Counted from the stretch's first letter, positions 35,305-44,042 are shown. The stretch is DNA of 64,000 nt from Streptomyces sp. 135 (GCF_020026305.1 NZ_CP075691.1:7743415-7807414), one strand, 5' to 3'. Notes: generated by a model not told the origin, from the sequence alone. Made by a program: numbers and translations.

Positions 35305-35757
35305 ATGGATGCCCTGGACCGGAAGATTCTTACCGAGCTGCAGCTCGACGGCCGTCTCACCGTCACCGAACTCGCCGCCCGTGTGCGGCTCAGCGTGTCG
35401 CCCTGCCATCGCCGCCTGCGCGACCTGGAACGCGAGGGCGCGATCCGCGGCTACCGCGCGATCGTGGACCCGGGCGCCGTGGGCCTGAGCTTCGAGGCGC
35501 TCGTCTTCGCCACCCTGCGCTGGGAAGACGCCGACACCGTCTCGACCTTCGAAGAGGCGGTGGCAGCTGTCCCGCATGTCCTGCAGGCGCAGCGCCTGTT
35601 CGGCGAACCCGACTACCTCCTGCGCGTCGCCACCACCGACCTGGCCGCCTTCCAGCAGCTCTACGACCAGCAACTCGCCCGGCTGCCGGGCGTCCAGCGT
35701 CTGACGTCCACCCTCGTCATGAAGAACGTCGTCCACGACCGCCCCCTGCCCGAGTAG
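35305..35757 (+). CDS. Lrp/AsnC-family transcriptional regulator
   Basis: A 150-residue protein. The N-terminal helix-turn-helix is clear (LDRKILTELQLDGRLTVTEL, then VRLSVSPCHRRLRDLEREG). The C-terminal RAM/ActD effector domain includes LVFATLRWE and GEPDYLLRVATTDLAAF. It acts as a dimer or octamer that binds amino acids. It is divergent from lysE, so local control of that exporter is the likely job. Confidence 0.94.
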   Translation: MDALDRKILTELQLDGRLTVTELAARVRLSVSPCHRRLRDLEREGAIRGYRAIVDPGAVGLSFEALVFATLRWEDADTVSTFEEAVAAVPHVLQAQRLFGEPDYLLRVATTDLAAFQQLYDQQLARLPGVQRLTSTLVMKNVVHDRPLPE

Positions 35758-35846
35758 GTGCTCGCGCATGGCGGCCGGGGTGGCGGGTACGACCCCTCCC
35801 GTACGGAGTGCCGCGGAAGCGGCCGAAGAGCGAGGGGTTGTCCGAA

Positions 35847-36221
35847 GTGATTCGAAAGCTACAGGCGGTCGCGCTGGACTGCGCCGATGCGGTGCAGCTC
35901 GCCGAGTTCTACGCGAATCTGCTCGGCGGCAAGGTGATCGCGGATCCTGGGGACACCGACTGGGTCGAAGTGCACGGGTTCGAGGGGACGCCGCTGGCCT
36001 GCCAGCGGGTGGACGGCTATCGACCGCCCGAATGGCCGGGCCAGGACCGCCCGCAACAGCTCCACCTGGACTTCGACGTGGACGACCTCGACGGTGAGGA
36101 GCAGCGGGCGCTCGCCCTCGGCGCGACGGTGCTGGAGCGGACGGATCAGCTTCAACCGGGCGCCAACTGGCGGATCTACGCGGACCCGGCCGGCCATCCG
36201 TTCTGCCTCTGCTTCCACTGA
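35847..36221 (+). CDS. VOC-superfamily protein (glyoxalase/bleomycin-resistance fold)
   Basis: A 124-residue protein from GTG 35847 with GAGGGG nine bases upstream; in-frame upstream codons overlap the previous gene. It shows a paired beta-alpha-beta-beta-beta pattern: LQAVALDCADAVQLAEFYAN in the first half, LHLDFDVDDLDGEEQRALAL in the second, ending RIYADPAGHPFCLCF. Metal-ligand residues are only partly conserved, so the catalytic role is uncertain. It may bind or modify a small molecule. Confidence 0.88.
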   Translation: MIRKLQAVALDCADAVQLAEFYANLLGGKVIADPGDTDWVEVHGFEGTPLACQRVDGYRPPEWPGQDRPQQLHLDFDVDDLDGEEQRALALGATVLERTDQLQPGANWRIYADPAGHPFCLCFH

Positions 36222-36226
36222 GTCCG

Positions 36227-36598
36227 CTATGAGCCCGGCGGCAGCAGTTCGCGGGTCAGGGTGAAGGCCGCCGTGGCCGTGGACAGCAGGGTGTTGATCC
36301 TGCCGAGGACGCGGGCCGTCCTGTCGGCATCCTGGGAGTCGACGGCCGCGGCCAGGTCATCGGCGTACTCCCGCGCCCGTACCGCCTCGTCGGGCGTCGC
36401 GGATTCCGCGTCCGTACGGAGGGCCTCCGTCAGCCGTTGGTGGGGGATGTCGGGCGCGTTGGTCCGGTTGCCGCAGCCGCCGAACCGCCAGCCCTTGACC
36501 TTGATCAGCTTGTGTTCGAGCGGCTCGGCCAGGATGCGCAGGACGTCCGCCCGGTTCCATCCCCGCTCGGCGAAGTAGTCCGTCATCGCCACGTGCAC
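36227..36598 (-). CDS. Hypothetical protein, possibly frameshifted from an upstream membrane segment
   Basis: A 123-residue frame from GTG 36598 (or ATG 36586) with coding-like composition. It contains YFAERGWNRADVLRILAEPL and a long helical C-terminus, with no recognised domain. Immediately upstream on the same strand, another frame starting at ATG 36722 encodes a clean membrane helix (VLAPVVLIALLCWSVYALFV) followed by WIRDVAHRRHLP, then turns into non-coding-like sequence just where this frame begins. The two may be one single-pass membrane protein split by a frameshift, or two overlapping genes. Confidence 0.6.
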   Translation of the reverse strand: MHVAMTDYFAERGWNRADVLRILAEPLEHKLIKVKGWRFGGCGNRTNAPDIPHQRLTEALRTDAESATPDEAVRAREYADDLAAAVDSQDADRTARVLGRINTLLSTATAAFTLTRELLPPGS

Positions 36599-36722
36599 GC
36601 CCGGGTTCGCGGCTCGCCGGCAGATGCCGCCGGTGGGCGACGTCTCGGATCCACACGAAGAGTGCGTAGACCGACCAGCAGAGCAAGGCGATCAGCACGA
36701 CGGGCGCGAGGACGGGCTCCAT
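36599..36722 (-). pseudogene. N-terminal membrane-helix fragment, different frame from 36227-36598
   Basis: It runs from ATG 36722 and encodes about 40 plausible residues: one transmembrane helix then a short basic stretch. Its own frame continues only as Arg/Gly/Pro-rich sequence typical of an out-of-frame read. It is most simply explained as the start of the downstream hypothetical gene separated by a frameshift or sequencing error. Confidence 0.45.
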
Positions 36723-36989
36723 GCTCACCAACCGCCCCTGTGGCGCCCCCAAGTCCACTCATGATAGGGGGAGTTGGCCGGCAGGGGCGAGGTGTAGGAC
36801 CGGCCCGGCACTTGTGCTCCGCCGCGCGGTGGAGCTCCATGGCGGCGCCTCCGCCGCATGGGGGAAGCGCATCATGCGCCGGTCTGGTCCCCGCGCCCCG
36901 CGGACCCGGAACAGTCATCCCATGGCAAGCAGCGAGACGAGCCCCGAGAGCGGCAGAAACCTTGGCCCCGTGAGCTCCACGAGGCGGTC
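36723..36989. other. 267-bp divergent intergenic region
   Basis: This lies between the minus-strand membrane fragment and the plus-strand DUF6191-like gene. No gene or clear repeat was seen. It should hold promoters for both directions. Confidence 0.45.
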
Positions 36990-37589
36990 GTGACGATCTG
37001 GCTCATGTCGTTCCCGGCCTTCGCGTGTCTGCTGGCCTTCTTCGCCCTGATGGAGAGCGCGTGGCGATGGTTCACGGGGCTGGGCATGATCCCCTGGCTG
37101 CGCAGGCGCACGGGGCGTTCCCTGTCGAACATCGCCTTCGACGAATTCACGGCGGTCGTGAACGGCAACAAGACGGTGGAACTCGAGCAGCGGCGGGTGG
37201 AGTCGCTGCGGCGGGACGACGAGAGCGACGGTGCGCCGCCCCGCTCCAGCATCGACCTGACCCGAGGAACGGCGTTCATCGTCGTACGCCCTGGAAAATC
37301 TCAAGAACATCTTCCGGACCCCGAGAACCGAACGCCGCCAAGATCGCGTGTTACGGACGACCACATCAAGCACGTTCAAAAGACAGGCAAACCGGGTGGC
37401 AGTCATATCGAGGGTGGGGGCGGCGGCGATAGCCGCCGTGGTGTCAGGGGCACTGGTCGTGGGGGCGGCCGCGGCCGACTCCGGCGCGGGGCCGGACCGC
37501 AGGGCGGGGACGCGTACCGGCGGGGAGACCAAGGCCGGTCAGGGGGCGCGGGGCGGGAAGACGACGACCGTCACGTTGATCACCGGTGA
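36990..37589 (+). CDS. Small membrane protein, DUF6191-like, with an odd C-terminal run-on
   Basis: Start GTG 36990 with GAGG five bases upstream; ATG 37005 is also possible. Residues 1-95 look genuine: a membrane helix (FPAFACLLAFFALMESAW), then RRRTGRSL, FDEFTAVVNGNKTVELEQR and DDESDGAPPRSSIDLTRGTA, which resembles the DUF6191-type family as I remember it. After the expected end the frame stays open for another 100 residues of Gly/Arg-rich sequence that overlaps the start of the peptidase gene in another frame. The natural stop may have been lost, or only the first part is functional. Function unknown. Confidence 0.6.
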   Translation: MTIWLMSFPAFACLLAFFALMESAWRWFTGLGMIPWLRRRTGRSLSNIAFDEFTAVVNGNKTVELEQRRVESLRRDDESDGAPPRSSIDLTRGTAFIVVRPGKSQEHLPDPENRTPPRSRVTDDHIKHVQKTGKPGGSHIEGGGGGDSRRGVRGTGRGGGRGRLRRGAGPQGGDAYRRGDQGRSGGAGREDDDRHVDHR

Positions 37590-40500
37590 CCGGGTGGTCG
37601 TCCGGGCGGCGGGCAAGCAGGTCACCCGGCTGATCCGCGGCAAGGACCGCGAGGACGTCGCGATCACGGTGCGGCGCGAGGACGGGCACACGTACGTCAT
37701 ACCGCAGGACGCCCAGCCGCTGATCAACGCGGGCACGCTGGACCGGCGGCTTTTCGACGTCACGCGGCTCGTCGGGGACAAGTACGACGACGCCCACCGC
37801 ACGTCGCTGCCGCTGATCGTCGAGTACCGGCAGGGCGTCCGCGCCAACGGCCGCCCGGGCGCAGGCGACACCTTCAAGGGCCTGGCCCGCGACCGCCGTG
37901 CGCTGCCCGCCATCGGCGGCGAGGCGTTCGACGCGCCCAAGTCCGGTGCGCGGGACCTCTGGTCGGAGCTCACCGCCGGGACGGGCGGCCGTACGAACGT
38001 CCGCACCACCACGGCCCGGGCCGTCGCGCACGTCTGGCTGGACGCCAAGGTCCGCCCCGCCCTCGACAAGAGCGTGCCGCAGATCGGCGCCCCCACCATG
38101 TGGAAGGCCGGATACACCGGCAAGGGCGTCAAGGTCGCCGTCCTGGACACCGGAGTCGACCAGACGCACCCTGACCTGAAGAACGTCGAGGTCACCGAGA
38201 AGAACTTCACCGACTCCGCGCCCGACGCCAAGGACCGCATGGGCCACGGCACGCACGTCGCCTCGACCCTCGCGGGCTCCGGGGCCAAGTCGGGCGGCAA
38301 GTACAAGGGCGTGGCGCCCGACGTACAGCTCCTGGACGGCAAGGTCATCTCCGAGGTCGAGGGGACCGGCACCGAGTCCAGCATCACCGCCGGCATGCAG
38401 TGGGCGGTCGACAACGGCGCGAAGGTCGTCAACCTGAGCCTCGGCAGCCTCGACTCACCGGGCACCGACGCGATGGAGGCGGCCGTCGCACGCCTGGCCG
38501 GCAAGGCCCTCTTCGTCATCGCGGCGGGCAACGACGGCCCCGAGCACGGCACGCTGAACTCGCCCGGCAGCGCTCCCGCCGCCCTCACCGTCGGCTCCGT
38601 CGACAAGCAGGACAACATCGCGGAGACCTCCAGCCGCGGCCCGCAGGCCGATGGCGTCACCAAGCCCGACCTCACCGCCCCCGGCGACGACATCACGGCC
38701 GCGCGCTCCACGCTGACGCCCGACGACACCGGGAACGACGCCTACGTCTCCATGTCGGGCACCTCGATGGCGACCCCGCACGTGGCCGGTTCCGCCGCCC
38801 TGCTCCTCCAGCAGCACCCGAAGTGGACAGGACCGCAGCTCAAGGCCGCGCTGACCGGCTCCGCCGAGCCCGACCCGACGCTCAACGCCCACCAGCAGGG
38901 CGCGGGCCGCGTCGACCTGACGCGCGCCGTCACCGCGTCCGTCGTCCCAGAGCCCGGCACGGTCGCCTTCGGCACGCAGGCCTGGCCGCACACGGACGAC
39001 AAGCCGGTCGCCAAGACCGTCACCTACCGCAACCTCGGCGCCGAGCCCGTCACCCTCACGCTCTCCGCGGGCTCCCTGGACCCGAGGGGCCGCCCGGGCC
39101 CGGCGGGCATGTTCACCATCAAGGACACGAAGCTCACCGTCCCGGCGGGCGGCACCGCCAAGACCACCGTCACCGCCGACACCAGGTCCGGCACCGCGGA
39201 CGGCATCTACGGCGGGACGCTGCTGGCCACCGGGGGCGGCCAGGAGGTGCGCACCGGCCTCGTCGTCGACCGTGAGGTCGAGTCGTACGACCTCACGCTG
39301 AAGCACCTCGACGTCAACGGCAAGGACTCGTCCAACTACACCACCACGCTCACCGACCGCGCGCAGCGGAAGATCGAGGTCCCCTTCCGTGAGGGCCCGG
39401 TGACCGTGCGGGTGCCCAAGGGCACGTACGCACTGGAGAGTTCCGTCTACGGCCCGACCAAGAGCTTCGCGGTCTTCGTCCAGCCGAAGCTGAAGGTCGG
39501 CGCGGAGACGACGCTCACGCTGGACTCCCGCAAGGCCAAGCCGGTCGCCGTCACCACCCCGGACGCCGGCGCGCGTCTCACGGAGTCGAACATCAGCTAC
39601 GACGACACCTCCCTCGCGATCGCGAGCAGCTGGAGCTTCGGCGGCGGCACCGTCATGCGCACTCTCGGCCTCGGCCCGGACTCGCCCACCCTGAACGCGC
39701 AGTACAACGGCCACTGGAAGGCCTCGGGCACGGCGTCGGACAAGGTCGACTACCGGCTGGCCTTCAGCCGCACCGGCAACTGGTTCTCGGGCCTGAAGCA
39801 CGCGACCACCAAGGCCGAGCTCGCCGAGGTGACGTACGGCGTCGGCGCCTCCGCCGCGGGCCGCAAGGGCAGGCTCTCCGCCACACCGATCGGCACCAGC
39901 GGCTACAACCCGCCCCTCGTGCCGGTGACCTCGCTGAAGCTCCCGGCCTCCGGGACGAGTTACCTCAACACCAAGGACCTCCGCTGGACCTGGTCCATGG
40001 CGCAGCTCGACGACGCGGGGGAGTCGCGCATCGACTACGGCGCGAACGAGATCGCGTACAAGGCGGGCAAGCGCTACACGCTGAACTTCAACACCGGCGT
40101 CGTCGGCCCCGACCTCAAGGCCGACGACCGGCAGGGCGCACGCCGCGCGGGCAACGCCATGGACGCGTACGTCCAGCTCTTCAGCGACGGCGCGGGCCAC
40201 GCGGGCGACTCCGTGACGACCGGCGGCTTCACCCGCCTGGAGTCGGGCGGCCGCACCCTCGCGGAGGGCGGCCCGGGCGCGGTGTACGCCGAACTCCCGG
40301 CCGCCTCCGCCCCGTACCGCCTGACCATGGAGGCCACCCGCTCGGCGAAGGACACCACTACCAGCACCAAGGTGGCCGCGGCCTGGACGTTCACGTCGGC
40401 CGAGACCCCCGAGGAAGAGCCCTCCGAGCTGCCGCTGTCCACCGTCCGCCTCGCCCCGAAGCTGGCGCTGAACGGCACGGCCCCGGCGGGCAGCACGCTG

Positions 40501-40752
40501 ACGGTGCCGTTGAAGGTGGCGGGCGCGGCAGCCGGCACCGGCAAGATCGCCACGCTGACGGTCAAGGTCTCCTACGACGGCGGCAGCACCTGGAAGACAG
40601 CCCCTGTCACGACCGACACCAAGGGAGCGCGCACGGCGAAGGTGAAGCACCCGGCGACGGCCAAGGCCGTGTCGTACCGCGTGCATCTGAAGGACACGTC
40701 CGGCAACACCGTGACCGAGACGATCACAAACGCGTACCGGCTCGCCCCGTGA
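37348..40752 (+). CDS. Large secreted S8 (subtilisin-like) serine peptidase
   Basis: A 1,134-residue protein if GTG 37348 is the start; GTG 37396 is an alternative. The N-terminus has a basic region and a signal peptide core (VGAAAIAAVVSGALVVGAAA). A propeptide-like region of about 200 residues follows, then the catalytic domain with D267 (VAVLDTGVDQTHPDL), H300 (GHGTHVAS), oxyanion N in AAGNDGPE and S473 (SGTSMATPHVAG). The remaining 600 residues are beta-rich modules without recognised repeats. Codon 2 would be TTA, the rare leucine codon read by the bldA tRNA in Streptomyces, which would tie translation to development if this start is right. It is probably an extracellular nutrient-scavenging or developmental protease. 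Confidence 0.94.
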   Translation: MLRTTTSSTFKRQANRVAVISRVGAAAIAAVVSGALVVGAAAADSGAGPDRRAGTRTGGETKAGQGARGGKTTTVTLITGDRVVVRAAGKQVTRLIRGKDREDVAITVRREDGHTYVIPQDAQPLINAGTLDRRLFDVTRLVGDKYDDAHRTSLPLIVEYRQGVRANGRPGAGDTFKGLARDRRALPAIGGEAFDAPKSGARDLWSELTAGTGGRTNVRTTTARAVAHVWLDAKVRPALDKSVPQIGAPTMWKAGYTGKGVKVAVLDTGVDQTHPDLKNVEVTEKNFTDSAPDAKDRMGHGTHVASTLAGSGAKSGGKYKGVAPDVQLLDGKVISEVEGTGTESSITAGMQWAVDNGAKVVNLSLGSLDSPGTDAMEAAVARLAGKALFVIAAGNDGPEHGTLNSPGSAPAALTVGSVDKQDNIAETSSRGPQADGVTKPDLTAPGDDITAARSTLTPDDTGNDAYVSMSGTSMATPHVAGSAALLLQQHPKWTGPQLKAALTGSAEPDPTLNAHQQGAGRVDLTRAVTASVVPEPGTVAFGTQAWPHTDDKPVAKTVTYRNLGAEPVTLTLSAGSLDPRGRPGPAGMFTIKDTKLTVPAGGTAKTTVTADTRSGTADGIYGGTLLATGGGQEVRTGLVVDREVESYDLTLKHLDVNGKDSSNYTTTLTDRAQRKIEVPFREGPVTVRVPKGTYALESSVYGPTKSFAVFVQPKLKVGAETTLTLDSRKAKPVAVTTPDAGARLTESNISYDDTSLAIASSWSFGGGTVMRTLGLGPDSPTLNAQYNGHWKASGTASDKVDYRLAFSRTGNWFSGLKHATTKAELAEVTYGVGASAAGRKGRLSATPIGTSGYNPPLVPVTSLKLPASGTSYLNTKDLRWTWSMAQLDDAGESRIDYGANEIAYKAGKRYTLNFNTGVVGPDLKADDRQGARRAGNAMDAYVQLFSDGAGHAGDSVTTGGFTRLESGGRTLAEGGPGAVYAELPAASAPYRLTMEATRSAKDTTTSTKVAAAWTFTSAETPEEEPSELPLSTVRLAPKLALNGTAPAGSTLTVPLKVAGAAAGTGKIATLTVKVSYDGGSTWKTAPVTTDTKGARTAKVKHPATAKAVSYRVHLKDTSGNTVTETITNAYRLAP

Positions 40753-40774
40753 CGTGCCATACGAGCCCTACGCG

Positions 40775-41734
40775 CTAGCCCCGGCACTCCCGCTCCCGGT
40801 GGCCGGGGCCGCTGAGCAGGTCGACGCGCTGCTCCTTGCCCTCCTTGAGCACGTAGAGGGTGCCGTGGCCGGGCGTCCAGTCGCGGGGGACGAGGAAGAC
40901 GCGGTCCTTTGAGACGTGGAACAGCCGCAGCCCGCCGTACTCGTACGCGTACTGGCTCCCCTTCCCGGTGACACGTCGGAAGCAGCTGCCGCCGCCGCGG
41001 ATCATGAGGTCCTTCTCGCTGAGCACGGTGACGGCGGGAAAGTCGTCGCGGACGGTCCGCTCGGTCAGCTCCGCCCGGCCCCGGCCCGCGATCTGCGCGT
41101 AGGCCGACACGGCCCAGAACAGCGACAGGACGCACACGAAAAGCGTCAGGCCCCACAGGCGCAGGTCGCGGCGGCCGCGGGTGCGGGCATAGGCGTTGAG
41201 CGACAGCCCGGCGATCGTGGTGAGCGGCAGCAGCAGGTCGAACAGCCAAGGGCTGAGCGGATACAGCGGTACGAGGACGAGGGGCACCGTCCAGGCGAAG
41301 CGCAGGACGCGCACGGCGCGCGTGAGCCGTTCCGGTTCGTTCGTCGCCCAGCGGTGCAGCCCGAGCGCACCGAGCGCTGCGCCGGCCGCGAGCCAGGCGG
41401 GAAGGTACAGGGCACCGACGCTCCGCAGCAGATAGTCGCTGGTGGAGAGGTGGAAGACGGTGTCACGCAGCCCGAGTGCCTTTGTCTCGGCGTCGGTGCT
41501 CGCCCAGCCGAAGTAGAAGAGGACGGCGGTCAGGAGCGTGACGAGGGAGCCGACGGCGCCGATGATCTCCACCCAGCCGATGTGGGGGTCGGTGGGAGCG
41601 GGAGCGGGGGACGCGGGCGGAGGTGGGGGAGCGGGTTCTGGTTCCGGCTCGGGGGGCGGTGCGGGGTCGGCTCGCGAGGCCGGGGCCGGGGGAGCGGGGT
41701 CGGGGTCCGGCGGCTGGGGTGGGGTACCGCTCAT
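40775..41734 (-). CDS. Pro-rich multi-pass membrane protein, unknown function
   Basis: A 319-residue protein from ATG 41734, which overlaps the stop of the upstream gene (ATGA). Residues 1-50 are almost all Pro, Ala, Asp and Glu. Four to five membrane helices follow (WVEIIGAVGSLVTLLTAVLF, YLPAWLAAGAALGALGL, FAWTVPLVLVPLYPLSPWLF, LRLWGLTLFVCVLSLFWAVS). The last 110 residues are soluble, with CFRRVTGKG and FLVPRDWTPGHGTLYVL. No domain is recognised. Coupling to the repeat-containing secreted protein suggests they work together at the envelope. Confidence 0.8.
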   Translation of the reverse strand: MSGTPPQPPDPDPAPPAPASRADPAPPPEPEPEPAPPPPPASPAPAPTDPHIGWVEIIGAVGSLVTLLTAVLFYFGWASTDAETKALGLRDTVFHLSTSDYLLRSVGALYLPAWLAAGAALGALGLHRWATNEPERLTRAVRVLRFAWTVPLVLVPLYPLSPWLFDLLLPLTTIAGLSLNAYARTRGRRDLRLWGLTLFVCVLSLFWAVSAYAQIAGRGRAELTERTVRDDFPAVTVLSEKDLMIRGGGSCFRRVTGKGSQYAYEYGGLRLFHVSKDRVFLVPRDWTPGHGTLYVLKEGKEQRVDLLSGPGHRERECRG

Positions 41735-43053
41735 GTGGTGTTCGGGCCGGACGAGGAGGTGGAGGGGCCGGGCGATGAGCCGGAAGACGTGGTGCGCCCG
41801 GACGGCGAGGTGCCCGGTCCCGAGGGTTGGGGCGGGGACGACGGGCCGACCCCGGTCCAGACGATCGTGAGCGCCGCGTACTTGACGAGCCGGGCCCCGT
41901 TCCTCGTCACGAGCGTGACGTCGACCACCGTCGGTCGGCGCCCGTCGAAGCCGTCCCTGCCCGGCAGGTCGACGGAGACGAAGGCGTCCTTGCAGCACCT
42001 GCTCGGGTCGTCCTCGTCGCCGATGGGCTTCAGGACGACCGGCCTCGTCAGCTCGGCGGCGCGCAGCTCCACGGTGACGGGCGGGTCCGGCCAGGTGCCG
42101 CGCACGGAGAACGACTCGTCCGGTGCCACACTGCCGCCCCTGACGTCGAGTTCGTTCTCGCAGGCCCTGGTGCCCGACGGAGCGGGGCGCAGCGCCACGC
42201 GTTCGGAAGGGTGCTGCCGGTAGTAGGCGACGAAGCGTTGCAGGACCTCGAGGGCGTCCCCGTCCTTGCACAGGTGGGCGGCGCTCTCGGGCCGGTAGCC
42301 GGTGGCGCGCAGCCTGGCCGCCGCCTTCGTCGCGATGCTCAGACCGTCCCGCTCGCCCCGCGCGGCCTTGCAGATCCCGGCCAGCCCTTCGATCACCTTC
42401 CAGGCGCCCGGACTTCCCTGGCCGCCGGTCTGCTTGGCGGGGTCGACGGCGATCTCGTACGGTTCCTGGCACTCGCCCCGCTGGAGATCGTCGTAGACGC
42501 TGTCCGGTTCCGGCAATGTGTCGGTGTTGGGCGACTTCGGGCCCCAGGGCAGCCAGCCGGGGGGATCTCCGGCTCGTCCGCCGTTCCCGCCCCCGTCCCC
42601 ACCGCCGTTTCCGGACCCGCCTTTACCGCCGCTTCCGTTCCTGTCGCTGTTCCCGTTTCCGTTCCCGCCGCCGTCTCCGTCTCCGTTTCCGTCGGAGCCG
42701 CCTGTCTGCCATTCGCCGCCCGTCGGGTCGCTCCCGCCGGAGCCGTCGCTCCCGCTCGTGGTGCCCGTACCGCCGCCGTCTCCGTCTCCGTTTCCGTCGG
42801 AGCCGCCTGTCTGCCATTCGCCGCCCGTCGGGTCGCTCCCGCCGGAGCCGTCGCTCCCGCTCGTGGTGCCCGTACCGCCGCCATCGGCGCCCGAGCCACC
42901 GCTCACGGTGTCACCGCCGCCGCTCCGCGCCCCGCCCCCGGGTGACGCGAGATCTCGTACGCCGAAGAACAGTCCCACCACGAGGACGAAGCCCACGACG
43001 GCGAAAGCCCAGGCCGGAACCCGAACGGCGCCCGAACCGAAGCGAACAGCCAT
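41731..43053 (-). CDS. Membrane-anchored extracytoplasmic protein with Gly-rich repeat linker
   Basis: A 440-residue protein. A membrane anchor lies at about residues 12-35 (VPAWAFAVVGFVLVVGLFFG). About 130 residues of Gly/Ser/Asp/Asn linker follow, including two identical 35-residue units (each with TSGSDGSGGSDPTGGEWQTG). The C-terminal 270-residue region has several Cys (GECQEP, AGICKAA, HLCKDG, CENEL, CCKDAF) that could form disulfides outside the cell. It ends in a Ser/Pro/Gly tail. No family is recognised. Its stop overlaps the next gene, a multi-pass membrane protein. Confidence 0.8.
   Translation of the reverse strand: MAVRFGSGAVRVPAWAFAVVGFVLVVGLFFGVRDLASPGGGARSGGGDTVSGGSGADGGGTGTTSGSDGSGGSDPTGGEWQTGGSDGNGDGDGGGTGTTSGSDGSGGSDPTGGEWQTGGSDGNGDGDGGGNGNGNSDRNGSGGKGGSGNGGGDGGGNGGRAGDPPGWLPWGPKSPNTDTLPEPDSVYDDLQRGECQEPYEIAVDPAKQTGGQGSPGAWKVIEGLAGICKAARGERDGLSIATKAAARLRATGYRPESAAHLCKDGDALEVLQRFVAYYRQHPSERVALRPAPSGTRACENELDVRGGSVAPDESFSVRGTWPDPPVTVELRAAELTRPVVLKPIGDEDDPSRCCKDAFVSVDLPGRDGFDGRRPTVVDVTLVTRNGARLVKYAALTIVWTGVGPSSPPQPSGPGTSPSGRTTSSGSSPGPSTSSSGPNTT
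42666..42875. repeat. Perfect 105-bp tandem duplication
   Basis: Bases 42666-42770 and 42771-42875 match throughout by eye; a third copy begins and diverges after about eight bases. It encodes two identical 35-residue Gly-rich units in the secreted protein. The exact DNA identity means the duplication is recent or kept by recombination, so copy number may vary between strains. Confidence 0.85.
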
Positions 43054-43180
43054 GACGACACCCCCGTTTCGCCCAGCCCCATCATGGTCCTGTGGCGCGG
43101 CTCCCGGAAGCCCTCGCGCGGGACGGGCTGCGGTACGTCAGGCGTGTTCCTCCTGGGGCGGGCCGTTCGGGGGGTGGCGC

Positions 43181-43834
43181 CTAGGCCAGGGGTGTGGTCC
43201 GGATGGCGGAGATGTCGAACTGCAGCCGGACCTTCTCGCTCACCATCGTGCCGCCCGCCTCCAGGCGCTGGTTGTAGACCAGGCCCCATGCGGTGCGGTC
43301 GATGGTGGTGGTGCCGTCGAAACCGGCCCGCTCGTACCCGAACGGGTCCACGACCGAACCGAGGTAGTCGAGTTGCAGCTCGACGGGCCTGGTGACGTCG
43401 CGGATGGTCAGATCCCCCGCCATGCGGAAGGTCTCCCCGCCCTCGTGGACCGTGGAGGTGCTGCGGAACACCATCTCCGGATAGCGGTTCGCGTCGAAGA
43501 AGTCGCGGCCCACGAGGTGCGCGTCCCGCTGTTCCACGCCCGTGTCGACACTGGCGACCCGGATGGTGATCTCGGCCCGCGACGCGGAGGGCCGCGCACC
43601 GTCGAAGTACAGCGTGCTGTCGTAGTCACCGAAGGCGCCCCGCACGGTCGTGACCATCGCGTGCCGCACCGAGAACCCGATGCGGCTGTGCGGGCGGTCG
43701 ATGGTCCACTGCCCGGTCAGCGCGCGAAGCGCCGGGTCGAGCCCGGCATCGCCGGCCGCCGGGAAGGGCGTACCGCGGCCCCCGGCGGGCGCCGGGTCGA
43801 GGGTGGCGGTCTGGCGACGGCTGAAGATGCCCAT
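43181..43834 (-). CDS. YceI-family lipid-binding protein
   Basis: Start ATG 43834 (MGIFSRRQTAT) with GAAGGAGA upstream; a ten-codon longer form from 43864 is possible. In this 217-residue protein the YceI lipocalin-like pattern is complete: WTIDRPHSRIGFSVRHAMVTTVRG ends the first hairpin, then SRAEITIRVASVDTGVEQRD, GRDFFDANRYPEMVF, FRMAGDLTIRDVTRPV and a final KVRLQFDISAI. There is no Sec signal, so it is a cytoplasmic form, as often in actinomycetes. Family members bind isoprenoid or polyprenyl lipids. Confidence 0.92.
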   Translation of the reverse strand: MGIFSRRQTATLDPAPAGGRGTPFPAAGDAGLDPALRALTGQWTIDRPHSRIGFSVRHAMVTTVRGAFGDYDSTLYFDGARPSASRAEITIRVASVDTGVEQRDAHLVGRDFFDANRYPEMVFRSTSTVHEGGETFRMAGDLTIRDVTRPVELQLDYLGSVVDPFGYERAGFDGTTTIDRTAWGLVYNQRLEAGGTMVSEKVRLQFDISAIRTTPLA

Positions 43835-44042
43835 GGTGTCGTCGTCTCCTTCGGTTCTGATCACCCCGTGCTATCACGCCACCGTCGTGCGCTCCCCGGT
43901 GAGATGGGCGGTCTCGTCCGGCTTCCATGGCGCTGCCCGCAAAGATGCACAGGATCGCCACGGGGTGGATGCACCCTTGGCTGACGCGGAGTCACACATG
44001 GTCACGGGCCGCCGGGGCCGGCAGTCCCAGGTACGCCGGCCG

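Noticed and set aside
42600..42900. Repeats suggestive of CRISPR
   Set aside because: The repeats are contiguous, in frame with a Gly-rich protein and have no spacers.
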